Assembly (NCBI RefSeq): GCF_001500125.1
Contig: NZ_LQIV01000023.1
Coordinates: 1 to 64,000, forward strand
Direction of reading: 5' to 3'
Origin: Mycobacterium sp. IS-1742
GTDB taxonomy: Bacteria > Actinomycetota > Actinomycetes > Mycobacteriales > Mycobacteriaceae
Length of the DNA: 64,000 bases
Shown: positions 38,176-48,521 of the stretch, in pieces
Layout: each line of letters opens with the position of its first letter
Numbering within the stretch: the first letter of the stretch is position 1
Position numbers and translations under genes: made by a program
The notes under the pieces: generated by a model
What the model saw: the letters and a program-made list of their open reading frames with translations, nothing else
Told to the model about the DNA's origin: nothing
Databases searched by the model: none

Positions 38176-39327
38176 ATGCCAGAAGCCGTCATCGTCGCTG
38201 CGCTGCGCACGCCCATCGGCACCGCCATGAAGGGCACGCTTCGCGACACCGACGCCTACGCGTTGGCCGAACACGTCGTCGGAGCCGCGGCCGAGGATCT
38301 GCCCGCCGGTCAGATCGACGACGTCATCCTCGGCGAGGGGCTGTACGGCGGTGGCGTGATCGCCCGCCACGCCGCGATCACCGCGGGGCTGACCTCGGTG
38401 CCCGGCCTGTCGACCAACCGCCACTGCGCGGCCGGTCAGGCCGCGGTGCAGAGCGCGGCGGCGAGCATCCGGGCGGGGATGGACCAACTCGTGCTCGCCG
38501 GTGGGGTCAACTCCGCCTCCACCACACCGCGGTTCACCCGCCGGGCGAGCAGCGCGAAGGACGCCGCGATGCTCGACTGGTTCCCGCCGACGCATCCCGA
38601 CCGCGCCGACGCCCCGAACATGGACATGTCCATCACGGTGGGGTGGAACGCCGCGGTGCGCGCGGGGGTCAGCCGCGAGGAGATGGACCAGTGGGCGCTC
38701 GACTCGCACCGCAAGGCGATCCAGGCCATCGACGAGGGCCGCTTCAAGGAGGAGATCGTCCCCATCGAGACGCCCTACGGGCTGTTCGACACCGACGAGC
38801 ATCCCCGCCGGGACACCAGCATCGAGAAACTCGCCTCACTCAAACCGCTGCACCCCGAGATCGAGGGCTTCTCGATCACCGCGGGCAACGCCTGCGGCGC
38901 CAACGACGGCGCCGCGGTGCTGGCGCTGGCCAGTGACCGGCTCGGGCTGCCCGCCCTCGGTGCGGTGAAGGCCTGGGCGTCGGTCGGCGTCGACCCCGCG
39001 TTCACCGGACTCGCGCCCGTCGAGGCGATCCCGAAAGCGCTCAAGCGCGCGGGCATCTCGCTCTCCGACGTCGACCTGTTCGAGATCAACGAGGCGTTCG
39101 CCGCGATGTGCGTGGCCACCGTCAAGATGCTCGACATCGATCCGGCCAAGGTCAATGTCAGCGGCAGCGGGTGTTCGCTGGGCCACCCCGTGGCCGCGAC
39201 GGGTGCCCGCATGCTGGTGACGCTCGTGCACGAGTTGCGTCGCCGCGGGGGAGGCATCGGGGTCGCCGCCATGTGCGCGGGCGGCGGCATGGGCTCCGCC
39301 ACCGTGATCGAGGTGCCCGGCAGTTGA
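38176..39327 (+). CDS. Acetyl-CoA C-acyltransferase (thiolase)
   Basis: A 383-residue thiolase. The acylated Cys is in TNRHCAAGQAA (near residue 82). The other catalytic groups are in EINEAFAA, the His in CSLGHPVAATGAR and the second Cys in MCAGGGMGSA. It would release acetyl- or propionyl-CoA from a 3-ketoacyl-CoA. It shares its promoter region with the 3-hydroxyacyl-CoA dehydrogenase gene. Followed by the MeaB-like GTPase after a short gap. Confidence 0.93.
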   Translation: MPEAVIVAALRTPIGTAMKGTLRDTDAYALAEHVVGAAAEDLPAGQIDDVILGEGLYGGGVIARHAAITAGLTSVPGLSTNRHCAAGQAAVQSAAASIRAGMDQLVLAGGVNSASTTPRFTRRASSAKDAAMLDWFPPTHPDRADAPNMDMSITVGWNAAVRAGVSREEMDQWALDSHRKAIQAIDEGRFKEEIVPIETPYGLFDTDEHPRRDTSIEKLASLKPLHPEIEGFSITAGNACGANDGAAVLALASDRLGLPALGAVKAWASVGVDPAFTGLAPVEAIPKALKRAGISLSDVDLFEINEAFAAMCVATVKMLDIDPAKVNVSGSGCSLGHPVAATGARMLVTLVHELRRRGGGIGVAAMCAGGGMGSATVIEVPGS

Positions 39328-39354
39328 GGTCGTGAGGCCTAGGGTGGGGTGCAC

Positions 39355-40227
39355 ATGGACGTAGACGAGCTCATCGCCGCGGCGCGCAACGGGTCGACCC
39401 GCGCCGCGGGCCGGCTGCTCAGCCTGGTCGAGGGCGCCCGCCGCGACGAGGTGCTCGCCGCACTCGGTCACCAGCGGGCGCGCGTCGTCGGTCTGACCGG
39501 TCCGCCCGGTGCGGGGAAGTCGACGACGGTCGCGGCGCTGGTCACCGCCTACCGGCAGCGCGGGCTGCGGGTGGCGGTGCTGGCCGTGGACCCGTCCTCG
39601 CCCTACAGCGGTGGGGCGTTGCTGGGGGACCGCATCCGGATGGCGGCCCACATCAACGATCCCGACGTGCTCATCCGGTCGGTGGCCACCCGCGGGCATC
39701 TCGGCGGGCTGGCCGCCGCGGTCCCCGCCGCGATCCGGTTGCTGGCCGCATTGTCCTACGACCTGATCATCCTGGAGACGGTCGGCGTCGGTCAGTCGGA
39801 GATCGAGATCGCCGCGATCGCGGACCCGACGGTGGTCGTGCTCAACCCCGGCGCCGGCGACGCCGTACAGGCCGCCAAGGCGGGTCTGCTCGAAGTCGCC
39901 GACATCGTGGTGGTCAACAAGGCGGACCGCGACGGCGCCGATCAGACGGTGCGCGACCTCAGGGGTGAGGTCAGCGTCCCCATTCTCAAACTCGTTGCGG
40001 CACAGGGCGACGGGGTTCCGGTGCTGGTGGATGCGATCGACGCCCACCATCGCGACGACACCGCGCAGCGGCGCACCGCCCGGGCCAGGACGCAGATCCT
40101 GTCGTTGGCGCACACCCTGCTCCGGACCCATCCCGAACTCGACCGCCTCGCCGAACTCGTCGCCGACGGATCCCGGGATCCCTACGGTGCGGCCGAGCAG
40201 TTGTTCGCGGTCCGCATCGAGCGCTGA
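39355..40227 (+). CDS. MeaB/ArgK-like G3E GTPase, mutase chaperone
   Basis: A 290-residue GTPase of the MeaB type: P-loop GPPGAGKSTT near residue 47, AVDPSSPYSGGALLGDRIRM, ETVGVGQSEIEIAAIAD and the base-specificity motif NKAD. These proteins load and protect adenosylcobalamin in acyl-CoA mutases. Its presence 10 kb from the mutase, behind the thiolase, ties the two parts of the island together. ATG 39355 is preferred. A GTG six bases earlier is possible. Confidence 0.9.
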   Translation: MDVDELIAAARNGSTRAAGRLLSLVEGARRDEVLAALGHQRARVVGLTGPPGAGKSTTVAALVTAYRQRGLRVAVLAVDPSSPYSGGALLGDRIRMAAHINDPDVLIRSVATRGHLGGLAAAVPAAIRLLAALSYDLIILETVGVGQSEIEIAAIADPTVVVLNPGAGDAVQAAKAGLLEVADIVVVNKADRDGADQTVRDLRGEVSVPILKLVAAQGDGVPVLVDAIDAHHRDDTAQRRTARARTQILSLAHTLLRTHPELDRLAELVADGSRDPYGAAEQLFAVRIER

Positions 40228-40228
40228 G

Positions 40229-40831
40229 TCAGGCGGGCAGGTCGACGATGCGGCGCATCGCGTGCAGCAACTCCTCGCGCAACGTGTCGTCGTCCAGGTC
40301 GGCGACCAGGGGGTGCATCACCGCGACGCTGATGACGCCCGAGAGCATTGCCGCGTGCACGCGCGCCCGCGCACCCGTCTCCTCGCCGAGGATCGCGGCG
40401 TACAGGCGGTCGATGAACCGCTGGAACGGCTCGTGCTCGGCGAGCATGCGGATGATGACCGGATCGAACTGCAGCACGCTCACCATCCGCCTGCGCTCGA
40501 CGGCCAACTGGACCACCCGGGTGAGCAGCAGTTCGCGCGCCGATTGGCGGTCGGACTCCGCCTCGGCCGACTCCAGCGCCTCCTCGAGCCAGCCGAGTTC
40601 CCGCTCCGTGAGCGCGATGACGATGTCGTCCTTGGTCTTGAACTGGTGGTAGACCGCGGCCTTGGTGACGCCGATGCGGTCGGCGATCATCTGCAGTGAC
40701 GTCCCACCCACGCCGTGGTCGGCGATCAACGCGAGTGCGGCGTCGAGGATGCGGCCCTGCGCGGCGCTACGCCGCACATCGGAGAACCGTCGGTCGGGCG
40801 CTGCGGAGACCACGACTGACAGGGTAGCCAC
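40229..40831 (-). CDS. TetR-family regulator
   Basis: A 200-residue TetR-type repressor. The N-terminal helix-turn-helix is VGGTSLQMIADRIGVTKAAVYHQFKTKDDIV. The remainder is a helical ligand-binding domain, likely sensing an acyl-CoA. Its stop is 1 base from the GTPase stop, tail to tail. It is the nearest repressor to the GAGAA/TTCTC palindromes at 32.4 and 38.1 kb and so is the first candidate for binding them. GTG start. Confidence 0.88.
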   Translation of the reverse strand: MATLSVVVSAAPDRRFSDVRRSAAQGRILDAALALIADHGVGGTSLQMIADRIGVTKAAVYHQFKTKDDIVIALTERELGWLEEALESAEAESDRQSARELLLTRVVQLAVERRRMVSVLQFDPVIIRMLAEHEPFQRFIDRLYAAILGEETGARARVHAAMLSGVISVAVMHPLVADLDDDTLREELLHAMRRIVDLPA

Positions 40832-40843
40832 CGGGTTGCCGCG

Positions 40844-42457
40844 TCAGTAGGGCAGGGACCGGCCCGTCGCCGCGGCGTGACCGGCGCGGACCCCGAAAAC
40901 CATTGCCGGACCCAGGGTCCCGCCCGCACCGCCGTAGGCCTTGCCCGTCGCACCCGCCATGGCGTTGCCCGCCGCGTAGAGGCCGGGGATCGGGGCGCCG
41001 CCGACGTGCAGCACCCGGCCGTCGCGGTCGGTGCGGGGCCCACCCTTGGTGCCCATCGCGCCGATGCCCACCGGCACGGCGTAGTAGGGCGGGGTGTCGA
41101 TCGGTCCCAGGGTCTGCAGCGCCGGACTGGGCGCGTGCGGGTCGCCCCAGTAGCCGTCGTACGCGCTGGCGCCCCTGCCGAAGTCGGGGTCGCGTTCCTC
41201 GGCGACGTGGTGGTTCCAGTCGTCGAGCGTGCGGGCCAGCCCGTCGGCGTCGATCCCGGTCTTCTCGCCGAGTTCGGTCAGGTCGGCGGACTTCGCATAC
41301 CAGTCCGGTGCGGGGCCGTCGGGTTCGACCGCGAGGAAGCCGTACTTCTTGAGGTGCAGCGAGTCGAACACGATCCACGCGGGATCGTTGACGTAGCCGT
41401 GTCGGGGGTCGAGGTACTGGAACGCCCCGGCCATCGAGTTGTACTCCCCGGCCTCGTTGACGAACCGTCTGCCGGCCCGATTGACGATGATGCTGCGCGG
41501 GCGGGTGCGTTCCAAGCGGACGCTGCGGCTGCGGGGGTGTCCGTCGATGGTGTCGCCGGGGATCTGCACGATCGGCACCCACCACGCCTCGCCCATGTTG
41601 GCGAGTTCGGCGCCGTGGGCCATCGCCATCCGCAGGCCGTCGCCGGTGTTGTTGGGCGGGGAGACCGGGCCGTGCATCGGTCCGCGCAGGAAGGCCTCGA
41701 CGAGCGTGCGGTCCCATTCGAACCCGCCCGTGCCGAGGATGACGGCTCGTCGGGCGTGCACCCGGATTTCTCTGTCGGGCTGCTGAATTCGTACACCGGC
41801 GATGCGGCCGTCGTCGGCGATCAGCTCGACGGCGCGCGATTCGGTCTGCGGTGTGACGCCGGCGTCGAGCAGGCCCTTGAGCAGGCCCGCGATCAGCGCC
41901 GTCCCGGCCACGCACGGGTCTTCCAGGGTCTCGTCGACCGAGGCGTGGATGCGGGCGCGTGTCTCGGCGTCGATGCCGACGTTGCTGAAGTCGGCGGGGA
42001 ACGAGGTGATGCGGTCGCGCCACGGCCCCAACCGCGCGAGGTCGAAGGGCGCCGCCGACAGTGACCGGCCGCCGCCCGGGCGCCCGCCGGGGAGTTCGGG
42101 TTTGTAGTCGGGGAAGCCCTCGGCGACCGAGAAGCGCAGGCCGCTGTGTGCCTCGACGAATTCGAGCATCCGCGGCCCGGTCCGGACGAACGTGTCGACC
42201 AGGTCGTCGTCCATCACGCCGAGCGACTGGGCTTTCAAGTAGGCCAGGGCGTCCTCGACGGTCAACTCGTCCGAGGCGCGGTCGTGGGCGGGGATCCACA
42301 CGATGCCGCCTGAGACCGCCGTGGTCCCGCCGACGGTCGGCGCCTTCTCGTACACCTCGACCGCGGCGGCGTGCACGGCGGCGGTCAGCGCCGCGGCCAG
42401 ACCGGCGCCCCCGCTGCCCAGTACGACGACATCGGTCTCGTGGTCCCAAGCGCTCAC
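40844..42457 (-). CDS. FAD-dependent dehydrogenase, KstD/fumarate-reductase superfamily
   Basis: A 537-residue flavoprotein. The dinucleotide loop is VVVLGSGGAGLAAALTAA, followed by VGGTTAVSGGIVWIPAHD, and the C-terminal AYGGAGGTLGPAMVFG, which matches the region holding the catalytic Tyr and Gly in 3-ketosteroid delta-1-dehydrogenases. It would introduce a double bond next to a keto group in a ring. Whether the substrate is a steroid is unknown. Same strand as, and directly downstream of, the IclR regulator. Confidence 0.85.
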   Translation of the reverse strand: MSAWDHETDVVVLGSGGAGLAAALTAAVHAAAVEVYEKAPTVGGTTAVSGGIVWIPAHDRASDELTVEDALAYLKAQSLGVMDDDLVDTFVRTGPRMLEFVEAHSGLRFSVAEGFPDYKPELPGGRPGGGRSLSAAPFDLARLGPWRDRITSFPADFSNVGIDAETRARIHASVDETLEDPCVAGTALIAGLLKGLLDAGVTPQTESRAVELIADDGRIAGVRIQQPDREIRVHARRAVILGTGGFEWDRTLVEAFLRGPMHGPVSPPNNTGDGLRMAMAHGAELANMGEAWWVPIVQIPGDTIDGHPRSRSVRLERTRPRSIIVNRAGRRFVNEAGEYNSMAGAFQYLDPRHGYVNDPAWIVFDSLHLKKYGFLAVEPDGPAPDWYAKSADLTELGEKTGIDADGLARTLDDWNHHVAEERDPDFGRGASAYDGYWGDPHAPSPALQTLGPIDTPPYYAVPVGIGAMGTKGGPRTDRDGRVLHVGGAPIPGLYAAGNAMAGATGKAYGGAGGTLGPAMVFGVRAGHAAATGRSLPY

Positions 42458-42488
42458 TTCAGGTCCTTCCTGTCGGGACGCACCCTCC

Positions 42489-43184
42489 TCAGAGGATGGC
42501 GGCGAGTTCCTTGGCGGCGGTGATCACGGCGTCCTTCCCGCCCAGCACGACGTCCTCGCGGTGCGAGATCAGGTTGATGCACGTCGGCGGGGACGGCGGC
42601 CGCCGGCGCACCGGCACCGCCAGGCCGTAGGTGTTGGGTTCCACCTCGCCGTGGGTGATCACCCAGCCCTGTTCGCGGGCCCGGGGCACCAGATCCCGCT
42701 CGCCCGCGCGCGGCGGCATGCTCGCCAGCAGTGCGATACCGGCGGCCCCGCGGTCGAGCGGATACCGGCTGCCCTCGTGGAATGACAAGTGGTAGTACAC
42801 ATTCGTCGGGCTGATGACCGCCACCGCCACCTGCTGTTCACCCTCGGCCACCAACAGTGACACCGTGGTGCCGAGTTCGTCGGCGAGTCCGCGCAGCACC
42901 GGAACGCTCAGCGCGCGCACGTTGTTGTCGAACGACGAGCCGAGCAGCGCGAGGCCGGCCGCCGGCCGGTATCGGCCGTCCTCACCCTTGGCGACGTAGC
43001 GGAACTGGGTGAGCGTGCCGAGTAGCCGGTAGGCGATGGTGCGGTGCACGCCGACGTAGTCGGCCACCTGCTGCACGGTGAGCCCGCTCGGCGCCGTCGC
43101 GACGGCCTGCAGCGCCGACAGGCCTCGCGCCAGGGTCTGGGACCCCGCCGCGAGTTTGTCGGGCACATTTCCCTCGGTTCCCAT
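42489..43184 (-). CDS. IclR-family regulator
   Basis: A 231-residue regulator. The winged helix is LTVQQVADYVGVHRTIAYRLLGTL, and the C-terminal effector domain includes GAAGIALLASMPPR and CINLISHRE. IclR proteins often control aromatic catabolism (MhpR, PcaR), which fits the adjacent MhpC/A/B-like genes read divergently. ATG 43184 has AAGGGAG upstream and is preferred over starts at 43211 or 43262. Confidence 0.88.
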   Translation of the reverse strand: MGTEGNVPDKLAAGSQTLARGLSALQAVATAPSGLTVQQVADYVGVHRTIAYRLLGTLTQFRYVAKGEDGRYRPAAGLALLGSSFDNNVRALSVPVLRGLADELGTTVSLLVAEGEQQVAVAVISPTNVYYHLSFHEGSRYPLDRGAAGIALLASMPPRAGERDLVPRAREQGWVITHGEVEPNTYGLAVPVRRRPPSPPTCINLISHREDVVLGGKDAVITAAKELAAIL

Positions 43185-43280
43185 GCCGCCCGCTCCCTTG
43201 ACAGACGTCATCGTGAGAGTGATGCTCTTAACATAGTGCACATTAGTGAGCGATATTAGCACGCTGCGCTACCGATAAGC

Positions 43281-43295
43281 GAGAATGGCATTTCC
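43281..43295. promoter_or_regulatory. Weak match to the GAGAAT palindrome before the meta-cleavage operon
   Basis: GAGAATGGCATTTCC keeps the left half-site GAGAAT and an AATG-CATT core, but the right arm is degenerate. It lies in the divergent IclR/hydrolase region, 25 bases before GTG 43321. An IclR site would be expected in the same gap, so this may be chance. Confidence 0.3.
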
Positions 43296-43320
43296 ACCGC
43301 AGAGGGGAGAGCGAGGCTCC

Positions 43321-44184
43321 GTGGCCGAGCACGAAAGCGTCTGGTGCGACCTGCAGGGTGTCGCGTTCTCGCAGGGCTACCTCGACGCCCGCGGGGTGCG
43401 CACGCGCTACCTGCACGCCGGCGAGTACGACAAACCCGCACTGGTCCTCCTGCACGGGTCGGGCGGCCACGCCGAGGCGTACGTCCGCAATCTGGAGGCA
43501 CACGCCGAGCACTTCTCCACCTGGTCGATCGACATGCTGGGGCACGGTTACACCGACAAACCCGGACATCCCCTCGAGGTCCGCCACTACGTGGACCATC
43601 TGCGCGCCTTCCTCGATGCCATCGGCGTTGAAAAGGCCTACATCAGTGGGGAATCGCTGGGCGGTTGGGTGGCCGCTCGGTTGGCCTCCGACCACGGCGA
43701 CCGGGTGACGAGGTTGGTGCTCAACACCGCCGGTGGTTCGCAGGCCGATCCGGAGGTCATGAAGCGCATCGTCACGCTGTCCATGGCGGCCGCCGAGGAT
43801 CCCAGCTGGGAGACGGTTCAGGCCCGCATCAAGTGGTTGATGGCCGACAAGAGCAAGGGATACGACGACATCGTCGCCAGCCGCCAACGCGTCTACCGCC
43901 AGCCGGGATTCGTGGGCGCGATGCGCGACATCATGGCGCTGCAGGACCCCGAGATCCGCGCGCGCAACCTGCTCGGCCCCGAGGAGTACGGTGCGATCAC
44001 CGCGCCGACGCTGGTCGTGTGGACCAGCGACGATCCGACGGCCGACGTCGAAGAGGGACGGCGGATCGCGTCGATGATCCCCGGGGCCCGGTTCGAGGTG
44101 ATGCCCGGCTGCGGGCACTGGCCGCAGTACGAGGATCCCAAGACCTTCAACCGGTTACACGTCGACTTCCTGCTGGGGCGCTGA
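43321..44184 (+). CDS. Alpha/beta hydrolase, MhpC-like meta-cleavage product hydrolase
   Basis: A 287-residue alpha/beta hydrolase. Catalytic groups: Ser in [11 protein letters not shown], Asp in [10 protein letters not shown] and His in [11 protein letters not shown], with the oxyanion region [14 protein letters not shown] bond hydrolases such as MhpC, BphD and HsaD have this plan, and the neighbours MhpA- and MhpB-like support it. GTG 43321 follows GAGG. An ATG at 43285 is possible but lies in the presumed operator. It shares a TGATG junction with the next gene. Confidence 0.88.
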   Translation: MAEHESVWCDLQGVAFSQGYLDARGVRTRYLHAGEYDKPALVLLHGSGGHAEAYVRNLEAHAEHFSTWSIDMLGHGYTDKPGHPLEVRHYVDHLRAFLDAIGVEKAYISGESLGGWVAARLASDHGDRVTRLVLNTAGGSQADPEVMKRIVTLSMAAAEDPSWETVQARIKWLMADKSKGYDDIVASRQRVYRQPGFVGAMRDIMALQDPEIRARNLLGPEEYGAITAPTLVVWTSDDPTADVEEGRRIASMIPGARFEVMPGCGHWPQYEDPKTFNRLHVDFLLGR

Positions 44185-45890
44185 TGACGCAGGCCACCCG
44201 AGGAGACGGTACGGGCATCGACGTCGTCATCGTCGGCGCGGGCCCGGTGGGGCTGACGCTGGCCAACATCCTGGGCCTGCAGGGCGTGCGCACCGTGATC
44301 GTCGAGGAGCGGGCCACGCTGATCGACTACCCCCGGGGCGTCGGACTCGACGACGAGGCGCTGCGGACGTTCCAGGCGATCGGCCTGGTGGACAAGGTCC
44401 TGCCGCACACCGTGCCGAACCAGATCCTGCGGTTCTTCGACGGGAACCGCCGGCTGCTCGCGGAGATGGCGCCACCGGACGCGCGGTTCGGGTGGCCGAA
44501 GCGCAACGGGTTCGTCCAGCCCATGGTTGACGCCGAACTGCACGCCGGATTGGCGCGATTCCCCCACGTCGAGGTGCGCTGGGGGCAGAGGATGGCCGCA
44601 TGCGAGCAGACCGCGGACGGCGTGACGGTGCGACTCGACGGCGACCCCACGCCGGTGCGGGCGCGTTACCTGGTCGGCTGTGACGGTGGCCGTAGTGCGA
44701 CGCGGCGCCTGATGGGGGTGTCGTTCGACGGCACCACCTCGCCGACGCGCTGGTTGGTCGTCGACATCGCCAACGATCCGCTGGGCCACCCGAACAGCGA
44801 GGTGGGTGCGGACCCCGCCCGCCCGTACGCCTCGATCTCGATCGCGCACGGAATCCGCCGGTTCGAGTTCATGATCCACGCCGACGAGACCGACGAACAG
44901 GCCGAGGACCCCGCGTTCATCCACCGGATGCTGGGCCTGCTGGTGCCGCACCCCGAACGCGTCGAGGTGATCCGCCACCGGCTGTACACCCACCACTCCC
45001 GGATCGCCGGCGCCTTCCGCCAGGGTCGGATGTTCCTCGCCGGCGACGCGGCGCACCTGATGCCCGTGTGGCAGGGGCAGGGTTACAACAGCGGTATCCG
45101 CGACGCGGCGAACCTCGGCTGGAAACTCGCCGCGGTGGTCAACGGCCGTGCGGGTGATGCGCTGCTCGACACCTACGACGTCGAACGCCGCAAACACGCC
45201 AGGGCGATGATCGATCTGTCCACCATGGTCGGCCGGGTCATCTCACCGACCAACCGCCGCATCGCTGCGGTGCGGGACAAGCTGATTCGTGGCGCGTCGG
45301 TCGTCCCGACCCTCAAGCGCTACGTGCTGGAGATGCGATTCAAGCCGATGCCCCGGTACGAGCAGGGTGCGGTCTTCCATCCGGAGGCGCCGTCACCGAC
45401 CTCACCGACGGGGACCCTGTTCGTCCAACCGCGCGTCGACACCCGCGTCGACCAGAACGTGCTGCTCGACGAGGTGCTCGGCACGGGTTTCGCAGTGCTG
45501 TGCTGGAACAACAACCCGCGCGCACTGCTCGGCGCCGAGATCTTCGACCGGTGGAAGGCGCTGGGCGCGCGGTTCATCGCCGCACGGCCGTCGACACAGC
45601 TGCACTGGACCGGTCACGACGATCCCGACGTGACCGTGGTCGGTGACCGGACGGGCGCGCTGAAGGGCTGGTTCGACGCGCACGCCGAATCAGTGCTGTT
45701 CCTCCGTCCCGACCGCTGCATCGCCGGTGCCTGTATCGCCCAGCGCGCCCCCGAGGTGAGCACCGCCCTGTTCGGGGTGCTCCATCTGACCCAGGGAGGA
45801 GGCAATGGTCACCATGGCGCAGATCGCCCTGTGCTGCATGTCGCACAGTCCGCTCCTGAATCTTCCGGGACCGTCGCGGGAACTCCTTGA
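44184..45890 (+). CDS. FAD-dependent aromatic hydroxylase, MhpA-like
   Basis: A 568-residue group A flavoprotein monooxygenase. It has the FAD loop [21 protein letters not shown], the DG motif [13 protein letters not shown] and the second FAD motif [32 protein letters not shown]. The MhpA relative hydroxylates 3-(3-hydroxyphenyl)propionate to the catechol. Substrate here inferred to be a phenol-type acid. The last 86 bases overlap the dioxygenase gene, so the tail after LTQGGG is read from DNA that also encodes the start of the next protein. Confidence 0.9.
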   Translation: MTQATRGDGTGIDVVIVGAGPVGLTLANILGLQGVRTVIVEERATLIDYPRGVGLDDEALRTFQAIGLVDKVLPHTVPNQILRFFDGNRRLLAEMAPPDARFGWPKRNGFVQPMVDAELHAGLARFPHVEVRWGQRMAACEQTADGVTVRLDGDPTPVRARYLVGCDGGRSATRRLMGVSFDGTTSPTRWLVVDIANDPLGHPNSEVGADPARPYASISIAHGIRRFEFMIHADETDEQAEDPAFIHRMLGLLVPHPERVEVIRHRLYTHHSRIAGAFRQGRMFLAGDAAHLMPVWQGQGYNSGIRDAANLGWKLAAVVNGRAGDALLDTYDVERRKHARAMIDLSTMVGRVISPTNRRIAAVRDKLIRGASVVPTLKRYVLEMRFKPMPRYEQGAVFHPEAPSPTSPTGTLFVQPRVDTRVDQNVLLDEVLGTGFAVLCWNNNPRALLGAEIFDRWKALGARFIAARPSTQLHWTGHDDPDVTVVGDRTGALKGWFDAHAESVLFLRPDRCIAGACIAQRAPEVSTALFGVLHLTQGGGNGHHGADRPVLHVAQSAPESSGTVAGTP

Positions 45891-46755
45891 CGAGATCGAG
45901 GCGGCGCTCGCCGTCGCCCGCGACTTCGTCGCCGACTTCGATCCGGAACTGGTGGTCACCTTCTCCCCGGACCACTACAACGGGTTCTTCTACAAGGTCA
46001 TGCCCCCGTTCTGCGTCGGCACCTCGGCGCAGGGCGTCGGGGACTACGGCAGCCACGCCGGGCCACTCGACGTGCCGAGGGGCCTCGCCGAGGAACTGGC
46101 CACCGCAGTGCTGGAAGCCGGTGTGGACGTGGCGATCTCGGCGAGCATGGACGTCGACCACGGCACCGTGCAACCGCTGCAGAACCTGTTCGGCCAGGCG
46201 ACCGCCCGTCCCGTCGTCCCCGTCTTCATCAACTCCGTGGCGACACCGTTGGGTCCGCTGCGCCGCTCCCGTCTGCTCGGCGCGGCGGTCGGCAGGTACC
46301 TCGCGACGCTCGACAGGCGCGTCCTGGTGATCGGGTCGGGTGGGCTGTCCCACGACCCGCCGGTGCCCACTCTGGCGACCGCTCCGCCCGCTGCGCTCGA
46401 CCGCATCGTGCACGGCGCGCCGATGAGCGCCGAACAGCGGATGGCCCGGCAGTCCGCGGTGATCGACGCGGCGCAGGCCTTCGCGCACGGGCAGAGTCCG
46501 CTGCAGCCGCTCAATCCCGCCTGGGACGCCACCTTCCTGGAGATCCTCGACGAGGGCTGGTTGTCCGACCTCGACGGGTGGTCGAACGCGTTCATCGCCC
46601 GTGAGGGCGGCAACTCCGCGCACGAGATCCGCACCTGGGTCGCCGCATTCGCGGCCCTGGCGGCAGGCGGCGGCTATCGCACGGTGCAGCGGTTCTACCG
46701 CGCCGCACCGGAATTGATCGCCGGGTTCGCGATCCGGACGGCGGTGCCCGCGTGA
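45805..46755 (+). CDS. Extradiol ring-cleavage dioxygenase, MhpB-like
   Basis: A 316-residue class III extradiol dioxygenase (LigB superfamily), resembling 2,3-dihydroxyphenylpropionate 1,2-dioxygenase. Probable iron and acid-base residues are the His in [31 protein letters not shown] and [10 protein letters not shown]. It would open a catechol ring next to the hydroxyls for the upstream hydrolase to cut. AGGGAGGAGG precedes its ATG, so it can be translated independently of the long overlap. GTGA overlap with the next gene. Confidence 0.9.
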   Translation: MVTMAQIALCCMSHSPLLNLPGPSRELLDEIEAALAVARDFVADFDPELVVTFSPDHYNGFFYKVMPPFCVGTSAQGVGDYGSHAGPLDVPRGLAEELATAVLEAGVDVAISASMDVDHGTVQPLQNLFGQATARPVVPVFINSVATPLGPLRRSRLLGAAVGRYLATLDRRVLVIGSGGLSHDPPVPTLATAPPAALDRIVHGAPMSAEQRMARQSAVIDAAQAFAHGQSPLQPLNPAWDATFLEILDEGWLSDLDGWSNAFIAREGGNSAHEIRTWVAAFAALAAGGGYRTVQRFYRAAPELIAGFAIRTAVPA

Positions 46756-48521
46756 ACTTCGACAGGCAGGTCGACGTGCTGGTGGTCGGGTCCGGGGGAG
46801 GCGGGATGACGGCCGCGCTGACCGCGAACGCCTGCGGGCTCGACACCCTCGTGGTCGAGAAGGCGGCGCACTTCGGCGGGTCCACGGCGCTGTCGGGCGG
46901 TGGGATCTGGGTGCCGGGTGCGCCGTCTCAGCGCAAGGCCGGCTACACACCGGATCCCGAGGCGGTCTTCGGCTACCTCAAACACATCACCGGCGGACTG
47001 GTCAGCGACGCGCGGTTACGCACCTACGTCGACTCCGCCCCGCAGATGATGGAGTTCCTCGAAGACCTCAGCCCCTGGTTCGAATTCGTGTGGAAGCCCG
47101 GTTACGCCGACTACTACCCCGAACTGCCGGGCGGCTCGGAACTCGGTAGCACGATCAACGTGCCCGCCATCGACCTGCGCGAACTCGGCGACGAGGAACA
47201 ACACCTGCTTCAGCCGCTGGCGCTGGCGCCGAAGGGAATCTGGTTCGCGCCCAAGGACCTTCGCCTCTTTTACCAGGTTCGGCAGAATTGGCGCGGCAAG
47301 GCCGTGCTGGTCAAGCTGATCTGGCGGATGGTGCGGGCGCGGGTGTTCGGCGACCGGATGGCCGCGATCGGCCAGTCGCTGGCAGCGCGGATGCGACTGG
47401 CCATGAAACAGGAGAACATCCCGCTGTGGCTGGGTGCCCCGATGACCGAGCTGATCACCGGTCCCGACGGCGAGGTGGTCGGTGCGGTCGTCGAAAAGGA
47501 CGGGCGCGCCGTCCGCATCGGTGCCCGTCGCGGCGTCATCCTGGCCGCAGGCGGGTTCGACCACGACATGGACTGGCGCAGGCAGCACCTTCCGGAGCTG
47601 GAGAAGGACTGGAGCTTCGGTAACCCGGCCAACCTGGGTGACGGGATCCGCGCCGGCGAGAAGGTCGGCGCGGCAAGTGAACTGCTCGACGAGGCGTGGT
47701 GGTTCCCGGCGATGTGCTGGCCCGACGGCCGGTTGCAGTTCATGCTCAACGAGCGCATGATGCCGTCGCAGTTCGTCGTCAACGGCGACGGCAGACGCTT
47801 CATCAACGAGGCCGCGCCGTACATGGATTTCGCGCACGCGATGATCGATGGTCAGCGCTCCGGTGTCACCCACATCCCGTGCTGGCTGATCACCGACATC
47901 CGCTCGTTCCACCGCTACGTGGTGGGCGGCCACCTGCCCATCCCGAAGGTGCCCTTCGCCCCGGTGCCCACCGGCTGGAAGGTGCCCAGGGCGTGGCTGG
48001 ACTCCGGTGTGGTCAAGGAAGCCCACTCGTGGGAGGAGATGGCGGACAAGATCGGTGTGCCCGCGCAGAACCTGCGCCAGACCGCCGAACGGTTCGACGA
48101 ACTCGCCCGCAAGGGCCACGACGACGACTTCAACCGCGGTGACAGCGCGTACGACAACTACTACGGCGACCCCACGCTGCCCAACCCCAACCTGCACCCC
48201 CTGGGCAGGCCGCCGTACTACGCGTTCCAGATCATCCTCGGCGACCTCGGCACGTCGGGCGGCCTGCGGACCGACGAACACGCCCGCGTGCTCCGCGACG
48301 ACGACTCGGTGGTGCCCGGCCTCTACGCGGTGGGCAACAATTCCGCCGCGGTGATGGGCCGCAGCTACGCCGGCGCGGGCGCGACGATCGGGCCCGCGAT
48401 GACGTTCGGCTACGTCGCCGCCAAACACCTCGCCGCGCAGGCGGATTCCGGCCGGACCGACCGGAAACACGAACACACTCAACCCAGTCCAGGGCCGTCA
48501 CCCATCGGAGGTAGCACATGA
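46752..48521 (+). CDS. FAD-dependent dehydrogenase, KstD-like (second copy)
   Basis: A 589-residue flavoprotein of the KstD/fumarate-reductase superfamily: [37 protein letters not shown], and the C-terminal [23 protein letters not shown] with the Tyr and Gly expected in the active site. It is distinct from the protein at 40844. Placed between ring-cleavage dioxygenase and monooxygenase genes, it may dehydrogenate a ring towards aromaticity. The end after residue 560 is a charged tail overlapping the next ATG. Confidence 0.87.
   Translation: MNFDRQVDVLVVGSGGGGMTAALTANACGLDTLVVEKAAHFGGSTALSGGGIWVPGAPSQRKAGYTPDPEAVFGYLKHITGGLVSDARLRTYVDSAPQMMEFLEDLSPWFEFVWKPGYADYYPELPGGSELGSTINVPAIDLRELGDEEQHLLQPLALAPKGIWFAPKDLRLFYQVRQNWRGKAVLVKLIWRMVRARVFGDRMAAIGQSLAARMRLAMKQENIPLWLGAPMTELITGPDGEVVGAVVEKDGRAVRIGARRGVILAAGGFDHDMDWRRQHLPELEKDWSFGNPANLGDGIRAGEKVGAASELLDEAWWFPAMCWPDGRLQFMLNERMMPSQFVVNGDGRRFINEAAPYMDFAHAMIDGQRSGVTHIPCWLITDIRSFHRYVVGGHLPIPKVPFAPVPTGWKVPRAWLDSGVVKEAHSWEEMADKIGVPAQNLRQTAERFDELARKGHDDDFNRGDSAYDNYYGDPTLPNPNLHPLGRPPYYAFQIILGDLGTSGGLRTDEHARVLRDDDSVVPGLYAVGNNSAAVMGRSYAGAGATIGPAMTFGYVAAKHLAAQADSGRTDRKHEHTQPSPGPSPIGGST

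Noticed and set aside
43285-43320. Start of the MhpC-like hydrolase at ATG 43285
   Set aside because: No Shine-Dalgarno is present and the codon sits in a probable regulatory site. GTG 43321 has GAGG before it.
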